Below, piece after piece: positions 16,218 to 25,724 of a stretch of 64,000 bases of DNA. How positions within the stretch are numbered: the first letter of the stretch is position 1; every line of letters begins with the position of its first letter. Below the pieces are notes generated by a model. That model did not search any database. It was not told where the DNA came from and saw only the letters and a list, made by a program, of their open reading frames with translations. This DNA is from an uncultured Hyphomicrobiales bacterium (GTDB lineage Bacteria; Pseudomonadota; Alphaproteobacteria; Rhizobiales; Beijerinckiaceae): the NCBI GenBank assembly GCA_903847605.1, contig CAINED010000042.1:1-64000 (forward strand), in the 5' to 3' direction. A program made the position numbers and the translations under genes.

Positions 16218-17522
16218 TCACTTTCCGAAGACCCGATCGAAAATCGTATCCACATGTTTCAGGTGATACCCGAGGTCGAAGAGGTCTTCGAGTTCTCCGG
16301 CCGACAGCTTTGCAGAGACGTCCTTGTCGGCCTTCAGTAGCGTGAGGAAATCGCCCTCGCCGCGCCAGACAGGCATGGCGTTGCGCTGCACGTAGGCATA
16401 GCTGTCTTCGCGCGACAAGCCCTTTTGCGTCAGCGCCAGCAGCACGCGCTGCGAATGAATGAGGCCGCCGAGACGGTCGAGGTTCTTCTGCATGTTCTGC
16501 GGATAGACGATGAGTTTATCCACCACGCCTGTGAGCCGCGCCAGCGCGAAGTCGAGCGTCACCGTGGCGTCGGGGCCGATCATGCGTTCGACGGAGGAAT
16601 GCGAGATATCGCGCTCGTGCCACAGCGCGACATTCTCCAGCGCCGGCGTCACCATGCCGCGCACGAGGCGTGCGAGGCCGGTGAGATTTTCGGTGAGAAC
16701 GGGATTGCGCTTGTGCGGCATGGCAGAGGACCCCTTCTGGCCCTCGGAGAAGAATTCTTCCGCCTCGAGAACTTCGGTGCGCTGCAGGTGACGGATTTCC
16801 GTCGCGAGGCGCTCGATGCTGGATGCTACGACGCCGAGCGTGGCGAAGAACATGGCGTGCCGGTCGCGGGGGATCACCTGCGTTGACACCGGCTCGGGTT
16901 CGAGGCCCATCTGCTTAGCGACATGCTCTTCAACGCGCGGGTCGATATTGGCGAATGTGCCGACGGCGCCTGAGATCGCACAGGTCGCGACTTCCTTGCG
17001 TGCGTTGACGAGGCGCTCGCGGCAGCGCGAGAATTCCGCATAAGCCTGCGCCATCTTCAGGCCGAAGGTGACAGGCTCTGCGTGAATGCCGTGCGAGCGG
17101 CCGATGCTGGGCGTCATCTTGTGCTCGAAGGCGCGGCGCTTGATGGCGGCGAGCAGCGCGTCCACATCCTTGATGAGAATGTCGGCGGCGCGCACGAGCT
17201 GCACGTTGAGACAGGTGTCGAGCACGTCGGATGACGTCATGCCCTGATGCACGAAGCGCGAGTCAGGCCCGATGAATTCGGCGAGATGGGTCAGGAAGGC
17301 GATGACGTCATGCTTCGTTACGCGCTCGATCTCGTCGATGCGCTCGACGTCGAAGGTGACGTCCTTCGCATTCTTCCAGATGGCCGCAGCGCTTTCCTTC
17401 GGGATGACGCCGATTTCCGCGAGTGCATCGCAGGCATGCGCTTCAATCTCGAACCAGATGCGGAAGCGCGTCTGCGGTTCCCAGATTTTCACCATTTCGG
17501 GGCGGGAATAGCGGGGGATCAT
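16218..17522 (-). CDS. purB: adenylosuccinate lyase
   Basis: A 434-residue fumarase/aspartase-superfamily enzyme. It releases fumarate from SAICAR and from adenylosuccinate in purine synthesis. The superfamily signature is GSSAMPHKRNPVLTEN; the start MIPRYSRPEMVKIWEPQTRF and the segment HQGMTSSDVLDT are characteristic of PurB. Length matches the usual short bacterial form (about 430-435). It lies downstream of rpe on the same strand, separated by a palindromic repeat, and upstream of the LysR gene by 32 bp, although functional coupling to the latter is unlikely. Confidence 0.96.
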   Translation of the reverse strand: MIPRYSRPEMVKIWEPQTRFRIWFEIEAHACDALAEIGVIPKESAAAIWKNAKDVTFDVERIDEIERVTKHDVIAFLTHLAEFIGPDSRFVHQGMTSSDVLDTCLNVQLVRAADILIKDVDALLAAIKRRAFEHKMTPSIGRSHGIHAEPVTFGLKMAQAYAEFSRCRERLVNARKEVATCAISGAVGTFANIDPRVEEHVAKQMGLEPEPVSTQVIPRDRHAMFFATLGVVASSIERLATEIRHLQRTEVLEAEEFFSEGQKGSSAMPHKRNPVLTENLTGLARLVRGMVTPALENVALWHERDISHSSVERMIGPDATVTLDFALARLTGVVDKLIVYPQNMQKNLDRLGGLIHSQRVLLALTQKGLSREDSYAYVQRNAMPVWRGEGDFLTLLKADKDVSAKLSAGELEDLFDLGYHLKHVDTIFDRVFGK

Positions 17523-17545
17523 TGCGTCTCTCGTCTTTCTTGGTG

Positions 17546-17636
17546 CTGTCGTCCCGGACGCCGAAGGCGATCCGGGGCCGCAAGGTCAATCGCACCGCGA
17601 TCCCGGATCAATGCTACGCATTGTCCGGGATGACAG
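17546..17636. repeat. imperfect intergenic palindrome, REP/RIME-like element
   Basis: A 91-base element fills the gap between rpe and purB. Its outer arms are CTGTCGTCCCGGAC and GTCCGGGATGACAG (13 of 14 complementary). Inner arms GATCCGGGGCCGC and GCGATCCCGGATC also pair imperfectly. CATCCCGGAC-type palindromes of this kind are abundant between genes in Bradyrhizobium-like genomes (from memory). Only one copy is seen in this window. It could also act as a terminator or mRNA-stabilising hairpin for rpe. Confidence 0.7.
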
Positions 17637-17639
17637 CGG

Positions 17640-18320
17640 TCAAATCACTTCGCCGCGCTGGCTCTCGGCAGCCCTGCGGATAGCGGCGATATTCTCAGCA
17701 TATTTCTGTGCGCCGCCCTTGAAGACGGCGGAGCCGGCGACGAGGACGTTGGCGCCGGCGGCGGCGATCTCGGCGGCATTGTCGGCCGTGACGCCGCCGT
17801 CGACTTCGAGATCGATGGCGCGGTCGCCGATCATGGCGTTGATGCGCGCGATCTTCTCGAGACCCGAGCGGATGAAGCTCTGGCCGCCGAAGCCGGGGTT
17901 CACGGTCATGACGAGGATGAGATCGACATCGTCGAGCACATATTCGATGACGCTCTCGTGCGTGCCGGGGTTCATCGTCACGCCCGCCTTCTTGCCGAGC
18001 TTGCGGATGGCCTGCAGCGTGCGATGCAGATGCGGCCCGGCCTCGGCATGGACGGTGATGATGTCAGCGCCGCCTTCCGCGAAGGCTTCGAGATAGGGAT
18101 CGACGGGCGAGATCATCAGATGAACGTCGAAGGGCTTGGGCGTCACGTGCCGGATCGACTTCATCACGCCCGGCCCGAACGAGATGTTCGGCACGAAATG
18201 CCCATCCATGATGTCGACGTGCACCCAGTCGCCGCCCGCATCCATGACGGCGCGCACATCCTCCCCGAGGCGGGCGAAATCGGCAGACAGGATCGAAGGG
18301 GCGATTTTAAAGGGACGCAT
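17640..18320 (-). CDS. rpe: ribulose-phosphate 3-epimerase
   Basis: A 226-residue TIM-barrel enzyme interconverting ribulose 5-phosphate and xylulose 5-phosphate in the pentose phosphate and Calvin pathways. Signatures are [39 protein letters not shown] (metal-binding His/Asp), [19 protein letters not shown], and [12 protein letters not shown] (second catalytic Asp). Length is standard. It is followed directly by the palindromic repeat and then purB. Confidence 0.96.
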   Translation of the reverse strand: MRPFKIAPSILSADFARLGEDVRAVMDAGGDWVHVDIMDGHFVPNISFGPGVMKSIRHVTPKPFDVHLMISPVDPYLEAFAEGGADIITVHAEAGPHLHRTLQAIRKLGKKAGVTMNPGTHESVIEYVLDDVDLILVMTVNPGFGGQSFIRSGLEKIARINAMIGDRAIDLEVDGGVTADNAAEIAAAGANVLVAGSAVFKGGAQKYAENIAAIRRAAESQRGEVI

Positions 18321-18493
18321 CGAAGGCAGGGCCCGGGCTGGTCGTGAGCGGGCGGGTTAGCATGGGGGGCGGGGCCAAGTCCACGAAGCACAGGCCCACC
18401 AGATGCCTCCTCAAGTCGGATTCGTAGACAATCCACAAGCGACTGGCGCAGTCATGCGATTGGCGTCACAATCCCTGAAAAAGGGAGGATGAT

Positions 18494-19522
18494 ATGCGGC
18501 CAAGGCTCAAGCTGCTCTTTTCGCTGCCATTATTGTTGGCCTCGGCCGTCGTTGCCCACGCCCAGACGGAGACGAGTTTCGCGGGCAAGACCGTGCGCAT
18601 CATCATTCCCTCGGCTGTCGGCGGCGAATACGGGCTCTATTCGCAGCTTATGGCGAACCACCTCGGCAAATACGTGCCGGGCAATCCGGCTGTCATCGTG
18701 CAGGCGATGCCGGGCGGCGCGGGCCTCATTGCAGTGAACTGGGTTTTCTCGGTCGCGCCGAAGGACGGCACGGTGCTGTTCATCCCGCCGGTCAATGCGA
18801 TCCAGGATGGCGTGCTCGATCCAAAGTCGAAATTTGATCCCGGCAAGATCCAGTGGATCGGGCGGCTCGCCGATCTGACGCAGGTCGGCGCCGTCATGAA
18901 ACGCAGCGGCATCACGAATCTCGACGGCGCGAAGCAGAAGCAGCTTGTTGCCGCCGGCATCGGCCTCACCAATCCGACCGCGTTCAATGCGCGGGTGTTG
19001 AACGAACTCGCCGGGACGAAGTTCAAGATCCTCGTCGGCTATCGCGGCACGGCGGATGTGGAACTCGGGTGGCTGCGCGGCGAGGTCGATCTGTGGACTG
19101 TCGGCTGGGATGCGGTGAAGACCAAGTATGCGAAGGAGCTAGCGTCGGGCGAGGTGATCCCGCTCTTCGTTTACGCACCGCAGCGTCTGCCGGAATTGCC
19201 CAATGTGCCGCTGCTCAGCGAATTCGGCCGCAACGATGTCGAGAATGCGTTCCTGAAAATCTACACGGTTGGCACGGCGATGGGGCGCTCGCTTGCCGCG
19301 CCGCCGGATGTGCCGCTTGCGGTCGTCGAGATGTATCGCAAGGCATTCGGCCAGATGCTGCAGGATCCGGCGATCCGCGAGACGCTGGACAAGGCTAATG
19401 CGCGCTACAATCCGATGGACAGCAAGGAACTTGAGCGCATGGTCGCCGATGCGCTGAAGCTGACGCAGGAGCAGGCCGAGAAAACCCGCGCCTTCTATCA
19501 GCACATGGTTGACAACCCATGA
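18494..19522 (+). CDS. TctC/Bug-type periplasmic solute-binding protein, first of a coupled pair
   Basis: A 342-residue binding protein. A signal peptide (LLFSLPLLLASAVVAHA) is followed by GKTVRIIIPSAVGGEYGLYSQ, YVPGNPAVIVQAMPGGAGL and APKDGTVLF, the HLPGNP-type TctC subgroup. The start is preceded by a strong AAGGGAGG. Its stop overlaps the start of the next binding-protein gene (ATGA), so the two are translationally coupled. A sulfatase follows. No permease gene is present. Confidence 0.87.
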   Translation: MRPRLKLLFSLPLLLASAVVAHAQTETSFAGKTVRIIIPSAVGGEYGLYSQLMANHLGKYVPGNPAVIVQAMPGGAGLIAVNWVFSVAPKDGTVLFIPPVNAIQDGVLDPKSKFDPGKIQWIGRLADLTQVGAVMKRSGITNLDGAKQKQLVAAGIGLTNPTAFNARVLNELAGTKFKILVGYRGTADVELGWLRGEVDLWTVGWDAVKTKYAKELASGEVIPLFVYAPQRLPELPNVPLLSEFGRNDVENAFLKIYTVGTAMGRSLAAPPDVPLAVVEMYRKAFGQMLQDPAIRETLDKANARYNPMDSKELERMVADALKLTQEQAEKTRAFYQHMVDNP

Positions 19523-20592
19523 GATATCTTTCCCCGGGACGGGCCTTCGTCATCGCCTTGCTCGCCGCTTCCGCGACGGGGAGCTGCGCGCGCGCCGACG
19601 ACTACTACAAGGGCAAGACCATCGGTCTCGTAGTCGGCTTTGCCGCCGGTGGCGGGATGGATCTGCCGACGCGGCATTTCGCGCGCTACCTCGCCAAGCA
19701 TTTGCCCGGCGCCAATGTTGTGGTGCGCAACATGCCCGGTGCAGGCGGGCTGATTGCACTCAATACGCTCTACGAGCGCGCGCCGCGCGACGGAACGGAA
19801 ATCGTCTTCGATTCCTGGTCGCCGATGAACACTATCACCGGCGCGGAAGGCGTGCGCTTCGACTATCGCAAATTCACGATGATCACGGGGCTGAAGACGG
19901 GGCCTTACGTGACCTTCGCGCGCAAGGACATCGTGCCGGGCGGGTTGGACGATCCGGCGGAAATCGTGAAGGCGGAGAACATCGTCTATGGCGGGCAGCA
20001 GCCTTTCGTGCCGCTTGATCTGCATGGCCGTTTGGCGCTGGTGCTGCTCGGCGCGAAGTACAAATATGTGCGCGGCTATGCCGGCGCGGTCGCCATAAGG
20101 ATCGCGGTCGAGAAGGGCGAAACGAACATTGCCACCCATGCCCTGCAGGGCTATCGCGCGGGCGTCGAGCCGACCGTGGTTAAATCCGGTGTCGTGGTTC
20201 CGCTCTGGCATTTTCCTTCGCGCGACAAGAACGGCCAGTATCACGCCAATCCGCTTTCGCCTGACCTGCCAAACTTCTTGGACGTGTTGCAACGCGTGAA
20301 ACCCGGCAAGCCCACAGGCCCTGAATGGGAAGCGTTCGAACTATTGAGTTCGCTTTATGGCACGATTTCCAATGTGATTTGGGGGCCGCCCGGTATGGAC
20401 GCGACTGCGGCGGCGGAGATGCGCAAGGCGTTTCTCGCCGCCGCCACCGATCCCGAATCGATCGATGAACAGAAGAAGGTGTTCGGCTTCAATTATGCGC
20501 CTGTATCCGATGCCGATACGCAAGGGATCATTTACCAAGTCGAAAACGTCGATCCCAAAATGAAGACCTTTTTCAAGGAATTTATCAAGTAG
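19519..20592 (+). CDS. TctC/Bug-type periplasmic solute-binding protein, second of a coupled pair
   Basis: A 357-residue binding protein. A signal peptide (FVIALLAASATGSCARA) is followed by YYKGKTIGLVVGFAAGGGMD, YLAKHLPGANVVVRNMPGAG and APRDGTEI. It is clearly related to, but well diverged from, the preceding gene, with which it shares an ATGA overlap. Equal production of two receptors of the same family suggests either two ligands of one pathway or a heteromeric receptor. The downstream sulfatase, 63 bp away, is probably in the same transcript. Confidence 0.87.
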   Translation: MRYLSPGRAFVIALLAASATGSCARADDYYKGKTIGLVVGFAAGGGMDLPTRHFARYLAKHLPGANVVVRNMPGAGGLIALNTLYERAPRDGTEIVFDSWSPMNTITGAEGVRFDYRKFTMITGLKTGPYVTFARKDIVPGGLDDPAEIVKAENIVYGGQQPFVPLDLHGRLALVLLGAKYKYVRGYAGAVAIRIAVEKGETNIATHALQGYRAGVEPTVVKSGVVVPLWHFPSRDKNGQYHANPLSPDLPNFLDVLQRVKPGKPTGPEWEAFELLSSLYGTISNVIWGPPGMDATAAAEMRKAFLAAATDPESIDEQKKVFGFNYAPVSDADTQGIIYQVENVDPKMKTFFKEFIK

Positions 20593-20655
20593 CCACGAAG
20601 CGAAGCTGCCGTTACAAACGACGCAAGAAACCGGGCGCGAGAGGAACGCGAAGAT

Positions 20656-22221
20656 ATGAGCCAGCCGAATTTTCTGTTCATCATCACCGACCAGCATCGC
20701 GCGGATTACCTGGGATGTGCGGGGCATCCCGTATTGAAGACGCCGCATATCGATGCATTGGCGGCCGGCGGTACCCGTTTCGAACGTTTCTATGTCGCCA
20801 CGCCCGTATGCATGCCGAACCGCGCTTCGCTGCTGACGGGGCGCTATCCTTCGGTGCACGGTTTGCGGCAGAATGGCGAACATCTCACCTATCGCGCCAA
20901 CACGTTCGCCGACGTGCTCAGCGCCAACGGCTATCGCACCGCAGCGCTCGGCAAAAGCCACGTGCAGCCGATGACGGAGTTTCCGGCAGAGCCTCGCGTC
21001 GATCCGGCTGCGCTCGGCCTTATCCGCGAAGCCTGGAAAGAGGACGAGAGCGACTACGATCACGAAGTGCCCGAACGCTACGAAGGCAACCAGAAATACG
21101 AAATACCCACGCCTTACTACGGCTATCAGGAAGTCGACATGGTCACCAATCATGGCGATCAGGCGGGCGGGCATTATCTGCAATGGCTGCGCTCGAAGTC
21201 GCCAATGGCGGACCAGTGGCGCGACCGCAAGAACCAGTTGCCGCACGGTTACAAGTGTCCGCAGGCCTATCGCACACCGATCCCTGAAGAGCTTTATTCG
21301 ACGTCCTATATTCGCGACAAGGCGCTGGATTTTCTCGAAAGCGTGAAGAGCGATTCAAAGCCGTTCTTTACCTTCGTATCGTTTCCAGATCCGCATCATC
21401 CTTTCACGCCGCCAGGCAAATACTGGGATATGTACAAGCCCGAACAATTCGATGTGCCGCTACCCTGGGGCAGTCACAAGAACCCGACCAAACCTATGAA
21501 GTGGCTGCGCGCCCAGCACGAAGCGGGCAAGCGACTGGCGACATCGCAGGAGGCTTTCATGGCCGAGCCCGACGAAATTCGCGAGGCGATGGCGCTCTCC
21601 TGCGGAATGATCGCGATGATCGACGATGCTGTCGGCATGATTGTGCAGAAGCTCAAGGATATCGGCCAATATGACAACACCGTTATCGTCTTTAATGCCG
21701 ATCACGGCGATTATCTCGGCGACTACGGGCTGATGCTGAAGGGGGCGCTGCCCTTCCGCTCGATCATGCGCGTGCCGTTCATCTGGTCCGATCCTGCCGC
21801 ACGCGGCAAGGGCAGCGTCTCGAATGCGCTGACCTCGACGGTCGATCTTGCGCCGACGATCATGGCGCGGGCGGGCGTCAAGCCCTATCACGGCATTCAG
21901 GGCAAGAGCCTGTTGCCCTATGTGGAAGGCGCGCCGGGCGCGCGCGACCAATTGCTGACGGAGCATCAGGATACGTTCGTGCGCATGGGCATGCCGCGCT
22001 TCATGATAGTCCGCAATCTCATCACCGACGACTGGCGCTACACGATCTATCGTGGCGAGGATTGGGGCGAACTCTACGACCTCAGGAACGACCCAAACGA
22101 GTCGAACAATCTCTGGGACGATCCCGCCCATGCAAAAGTGCGGCGCGAAATGGGCGAGCGCCTGACGCAGGAAATGCTTGAGAATGTCGACCAGAGCCCG
22201 CACGCCAAGCGGCGAGCGTGA
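20656..22221 (+). CDS. type I sulfatase / phosphonate monoesterase family hydrolase
   Basis: A 521-residue alkaline phosphatase-superfamily enzyme. The formylglycine motif CMPNRASLLTGRYPS (CxPxR, Cys52) is intact, so activation by a formylglycine-generating enzyme or anSME is expected. The metal site is at FIITDQHRADYLG and FNADHGDYLGDYGLMLKG. The C-terminus GELYDLRNDPNESNNL is typical of the family. No signal peptide is visible, so it acts in the cytoplasm unless exported in another way. It follows two coupled binding proteins, suggesting that it cleaves an imported sulfate ester, or a phosphonate or phosphate ester. Confidence 0.9.
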   Translation: MSQPNFLFIITDQHRADYLGCAGHPVLKTPHIDALAAGGTRFERFYVATPVCMPNRASLLTGRYPSVHGLRQNGEHLTYRANTFADVLSANGYRTAALGKSHVQPMTEFPAEPRVDPAALGLIREAWKEDESDYDHEVPERYEGNQKYEIPTPYYGYQEVDMVTNHGDQAGGHYLQWLRSKSPMADQWRDRKNQLPHGYKCPQAYRTPIPEELYSTSYIRDKALDFLESVKSDSKPFFTFVSFPDPHHPFTPPGKYWDMYKPEQFDVPLPWGSHKNPTKPMKWLRAQHEAGKRLATSQEAFMAEPDEIREAMALSCGMIAMIDDAVGMIVQKLKDIGQYDNTVIVFNADHGDYLGDYGLMLKGALPFRSIMRVPFIWSDPAARGKGSVSNALTSTVDLAPTIMARAGVKPYHGIQGKSLLPYVEGAPGARDQLLTEHQDTFVRMGMPRFMIVRNLITDDWRYTIYRGEDWGELYDLRNDPNESNNLWDDPAHAKVRREMGERLTQEMLENVDQSPHAKRRA

Positions 22222-22233
22222 GAAAGTTTGGCA

Positions 22234-22260
22234 GGAGTGCGGTGACCCTTACCGCACTCC
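22234..22260. terminator. bidirectional terminator between convergent sulfatase and Rieske genes
   Basis: 10-bp perfect stem GGAGTGCGGT / ACCGCACTCC with loop GACCCTT, followed on the plus strand by TTATTTG. It sits in the 50-bp gap between two convergent genes. Confidence 0.75.
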
Positions 22261-22271
22261 TTATTTGAAGA

Positions 22272-23528
22272 TTACGATTCGATCCCGATCGCCTCCACAA
22301 ACGCCTTCCGCACTTCTGGCGGCTGTCCGTAGTGATGGCGAAATTCCTTAAGGCGCGGCCCGAGCACGCGATCCTTCTTCAGGTCTTCCATCGCCAGCCC
22401 GTTGAGATTGATGTCGCGATACATGTCCGGCAGCAGCACGCATTTGGCGACGTCCGGATCGCGGATGACGGCCTTGGGGTCACGCCCTTCCTTGATCGCC
22501 TGCATGTCGCGCAGGAATTGCTCGCGCATCATGGAAATGCCGATGTCGCTGGAGCGCAGATTCTCTTTCGTCCTGTCGGCAATCGTGCCCTGTCCGACCC
22601 AGGCCACGATATCCTGATTGATCACATGGCTCGAAATCCAGCGCCCGTTCGCATCCCTGATCGGACTGATCCAGGTCGGCACGCTTTCCTGAACATAAGG
22701 CTCGCGTTCTTTCGGCACACGCATGAAGAACCATGCAACGCTCAGCGTGTTCTCGTCGTCGACGGGCACCCGCCATTCGAAATGATGGCCGAGATAAAAG
22801 CCGTTTGGCCACAATGCGACGCGTCCGACTGTCCAGTATTTGCTGTTCTCCGGCTGGTTCTCGCGCACGCGGCGATAGATCAGGCCGTAGTCGTAATCCT
22901 CGAAGACGACCTTCAGATGTTTCGCCGCGACATTGGCGTTCGCGCCCTTCATGCGCGCCGACCAATTGTCGTGCATCCACTCGAAGTGAACGGGATCGCA
23001 GGAGTTCTCCTGGCACTGGAGCCAGTTGCAGGGAATGTCAGCGAGAATGATCTCGCGAAATCCGTTGGCGTAGGTGAAAGGTTCCCACACCGGCAATTCC
23101 GGCGCCGGCTTCGGTCCCATATAGGCCCATAAAAGTCCGCCCATTTCGCGCACTTCATAGGCCTTCATGTCGCAATTCTCTTTCGAGCGCGGATTGCCCG
23201 AGGTCAGGTCTTCATAGGGCTGTTCCACCACCTTGCCGGTCTCGTTCATCAGCCAGCCGTGATAATTGCAACGGATGCCCTTGTCCTCGACCCAGCCGTA
23301 GGACATGTCGGCGCGCCGGTGCGGGCAATGGCGGTCGACAAGGCCGAATTTTCCAGAGAGATCCTTGTAGAGCACGAGGTCTTCGCACATCAGGCGAGTG
23401 GTCTTGATCGGCTCATTGTCGAGCTGGCTCGCACCGCCGATCGGATGCCAGTAGCGCCGCAGCAATTCGCCCATTGGCGTGCCCGGCCCGACACGGGTCA
23501 GCGTTTCATTGCGCGCGGCGCTCAGCAT
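22272..23528 (-). CDS. Rieske non-heme iron oxygenase, alpha subunit (copy 2)
   Basis: A 418-residue oxygenase. The Rieske ligands are in CPHRRADMSYG and CNYHGW. The mononuclear iron site is in NWLQCQENSCDPVHFEWMHDN, in which the usual Asp-x2-His-x4-His spacing is kept. The start MLSAARNETLTRVGPGTPMGELLRRYWHPIGG is very close to that of the third Rieske protein at 54247, so these two belong to the same subfamily. It starts behind AAGAGGAGACG. No reductase or ferredoxin gene is adjacent, and the upstream neighbour (DEAD-box helicase) is functionally unrelated. Confidence 0.9.
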   Translation of the reverse strand: MLSAARNETLTRVGPGTPMGELLRRYWHPIGGASQLDNEPIKTTRLMCEDLVLYKDLSGKFGLVDRHCPHRRADMSYGWVEDKGIRCNYHGWLMNETGKVVEQPYEDLTSGNPRSKENCDMKAYEVREMGGLLWAYMGPKPAPELPVWEPFTYANGFREIILADIPCNWLQCQENSCDPVHFEWMHDNWSARMKGANANVAAKHLKVVFEDYDYGLIYRRVRENQPENSKYWTVGRVALWPNGFYLGHHFEWRVPVDDENTLSVAWFFMRVPKEREPYVQESVPTWISPIRDANGRWISSHVINQDIVAWVGQGTIADRTKENLRSSDIGISMMREQFLRDMQAIKEGRDPKAVIRDPDVAKCVLLPDMYRDINLNGLAMEDLKKDRVLGPRLKEFRHHYGQPPEVRKAFVEAIGIES

Positions 23529-23587
23529 GATCGTCTCCTCTTTTTGGGAGCGATCATTGAGTCAGAACGCGCGTCGCGCAAGAGGCA

Positions 23588-25549
23588 TCACGCGGGATTA
23601 CGCTTGCCCTTTTTCTTTTCGCCCCGCGCGCCCTTGTGCTTGGACCAATCGTACTTCGGTCCTTCCTGAGCGGGTTTCGGCTTGGGTCGGAGATGGGCAG
23701 GCGGAGGCGCGTCGCTTCTGGGCTTGTCGCTGCGCGCCTGATCGGGCTTGCGCGAGCGATATTTCTCGCCCCCCGGCGCCGCTGGCCCCTTCTGCCAGGT
23801 TGTGTGCTCACGATCTTCTTCCCTGCGCTTGTCAGGCTTGCGCGCAGCGTGCGCTGCATCCGAGAACTCGCGCTTGCGGCCTTCGTATTTCGGCGCGGAC
23901 GTCTTCGCGCTCTCCTGTCCATTGTCGCCGTCGACATAGTCGACGCGAATGTTCTCGCCGCCGGGCTTGCGGATGTTGACCGCGAACTCTTTCGCAACCG
24001 CGCCTGCGATTTCGACCTTGGTCTCGTTGTCGAAAATACGGATCGCGCCGATATCCTGCTTGGTTATGTTGCCCTTGCGGCAGAGCATCGGCAGCAACCA
24101 TTTGGGATCGGCATTCTTCTTGCGGCCGACATCGAGACGGAACCACACTCCATCGGAGAGGCCGCGTTCCTTCTGCGGCTTGAATTCGCGTGGCGGCGAT
24201 GTGCGCGCCTCGCGCGGTTCGCGCCTTTCAGGCCCGTCGCCGGGATCGCTCACGTCCTCGATCGCGGGCAGCCGCGAGCGGTAGAATTGCAGTAGCGCCG
24301 CACACAATTGCTCCGGCGTTCGCTGCTCGAGCATCAGGCGCGCCATTTCGAAATCTTCGTCTTCGGGCGCAGCCTGAAAGACCGGATCCTGCAACAGGCG
24401 GTCGCGATCCAGCTTTCGAATTTCCTCCGCCGTCGGCGGTCCGCTCCATTGCGCGCGCACGCCAGCGCCACGCAGCATGAACTCGACCTTCTTGCGTTTG
24501 TGCGCCGGCACAAGAATCGCGCTGACGCCCTTGTTGCCGGCGCGTCCCGTGCGCCCGCTGCGATGCTGCAGGGTCTCCGCGTCGTGCGGCAGTTCCGCAT
24601 GAATGACGAGACCGAGATTGGGCAGATCGATGCCGCGAGCCGCCACATCGGTCGCAACGCACACGCGTGCGCGTCCGTCGCGCAAGGCCTGCATGGACTG
24701 GTTGCGCTCGTGCTGGCTCAATTCGCCCGATAACAAAACGGAATTGAATCCACGTTCCTGCAAGGTTGCCTGCAGGTGCCGTACGGCTTCGCGTGTATTG
24801 CTGAAGACGATCGCCGTCTGCGCATCTACGAAACGCAGCAGGTTGACGACAACGTGTTCGTGTTCCTTCGGCGCCACGCGAATCGCGCGATATTCGATGT
24901 CGGCATGGCCTTTCTCTCCGGCCGCAACTTCGATGCGCAAGGCGTCGCGCTGGTAACGTTTGGCGAGCGCCGCGATGCCACGCGGAATCGTCGCGGAGAA
25001 CATCAACGTGCGGCGGGCCGGCGGCGTCGCTTCCAGAATGAATTCCAGATCCTCGCGAAATCCCAGATCGAGCATTTCGTCGGCCTCATCCAGCACGACG
25101 GCGGCGAGGCGGTCGAGCACAAGGCTCTTGCGTTCGATATGGTCGCGCAGGCGGCCGGGCGTGCCGACAACGATATGCACGCCCTCCATGAGACGACGGC
25201 GTTCGTCCCGGGGATTCATGCCGCCGACGCATGTGGTGATCCGCGCGCCCGTATAGGCGTAAAGCCAGACCAGCTCTCGCTCCACCTGCAGGGCAAGTTC
25301 CCGCGTCGGGGTCACGATGAGGGCCAGAGGCGAGGCGGCCGATTCGATTCGGCCGGCGGCATCGAGAACATCGGACGCGATCGCCAGACCGTAGGCCACG
25401 GTTTTGCCCGAGCCCGTCTGCGCCGAGACGATGACGTCGCGGCCCTCGTTCTGGTCTGCGAGAACCGCTGTCTGGACGGGTGTGGGGTCGATATAATTCT
25501 GCCCGGCCAGCGCACGGGCCAGCGTCGGGCTTGTTTTTGCGAAGTTCAC
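23588..25549 (-). CDS. DEAD-box RNA helicase with DbpA-type RNA-binding domain
   Basis: A 653-residue ATP-dependent RNA helicase. Motifs in order are PTPVQ (Q), AQTGSGKT (I), PTRELALQ (Ia), TPGR (Ib), DEAD (II), SAT (III) and HRSGRTGRAG (VI). Residues about 460-540 (GVWFRLDVGRKKNADPKWLL onward) match the DbpA-type RNA-binding domain. The last 100 residues are a disordered, very basic tail ending KGARGEKKKGKRNPA. This fits ribosome assembly or cold-stress RNA remodelling (DbpA/CsdA). I prefer a GTG start at 25549 giving MNFAKTSPTLARAL, the usual N-terminus; the ORF-track start at 25669 adds 40 residues without family support. Confidence 0.88.
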   Translation of the reverse strand: MNFAKTSPTLARALAGQNYIDPTPVQTAVLADQNEGRDVIVSAQTGSGKTVAYGLAIASDVLDAAGRIESAASPLALIVTPTRELALQVERELVWLYAYTGARITTCVGGMNPRDERRRLMEGVHIVVGTPGRLRDHIERKSLVLDRLAAVVLDEADEMLDLGFREDLEFILEATPPARRTLMFSATIPRGIAALAKRYQRDALRIEVAAGEKGHADIEYRAIRVAPKEHEHVVVNLLRFVDAQTAIVFSNTREAVRHLQATLQERGFNSVLLSGELSQHERNQSMQALRDGRARVCVATDVAARGIDLPNLGLVIHAELPHDAETLQHRSGRTGRAGNKGVSAILVPAHKRKKVEFMLRGAGVRAQWSGPPTAEEIRKLDRDRLLQDPVFQAAPEDEDFEMARLMLEQRTPEQLCAALLQFYRSRLPAIEDVSDPGDGPERREPREARTSPPREFKPQKERGLSDGVWFRLDVGRKKNADPKWLLPMLCRKGNITKQDIGAIRIFDNETKVEIAGAVAKEFAVNIRKPGGENIRVDYVDGDNGQESAKTSAPKYEGRKREFSDAAHAARKPDKRREEDREHTTWQKGPAAPGGEKYRSRKPDQARSDKPRSDAPPPAHLRPKPKPAQEGPKYDWSKHKGARGEKKKGKRNPA

Positions 25550-25724
25550 GATGGACTGGACCTGATATAGGCGCGCGATCAAGAGTCGCGGAGGCGCATG
25601 GCAAAACGGAGCGACCCGTTTGGCGTGAGCATAACCCTTTAGATCATCCCGCTCGATTGCGCCATCCATCCCGCGCTTGGCCTGAAACCGGCAAAGCGTG
25701 GCCGGTAGCGGCGGCAGGCGCCCT

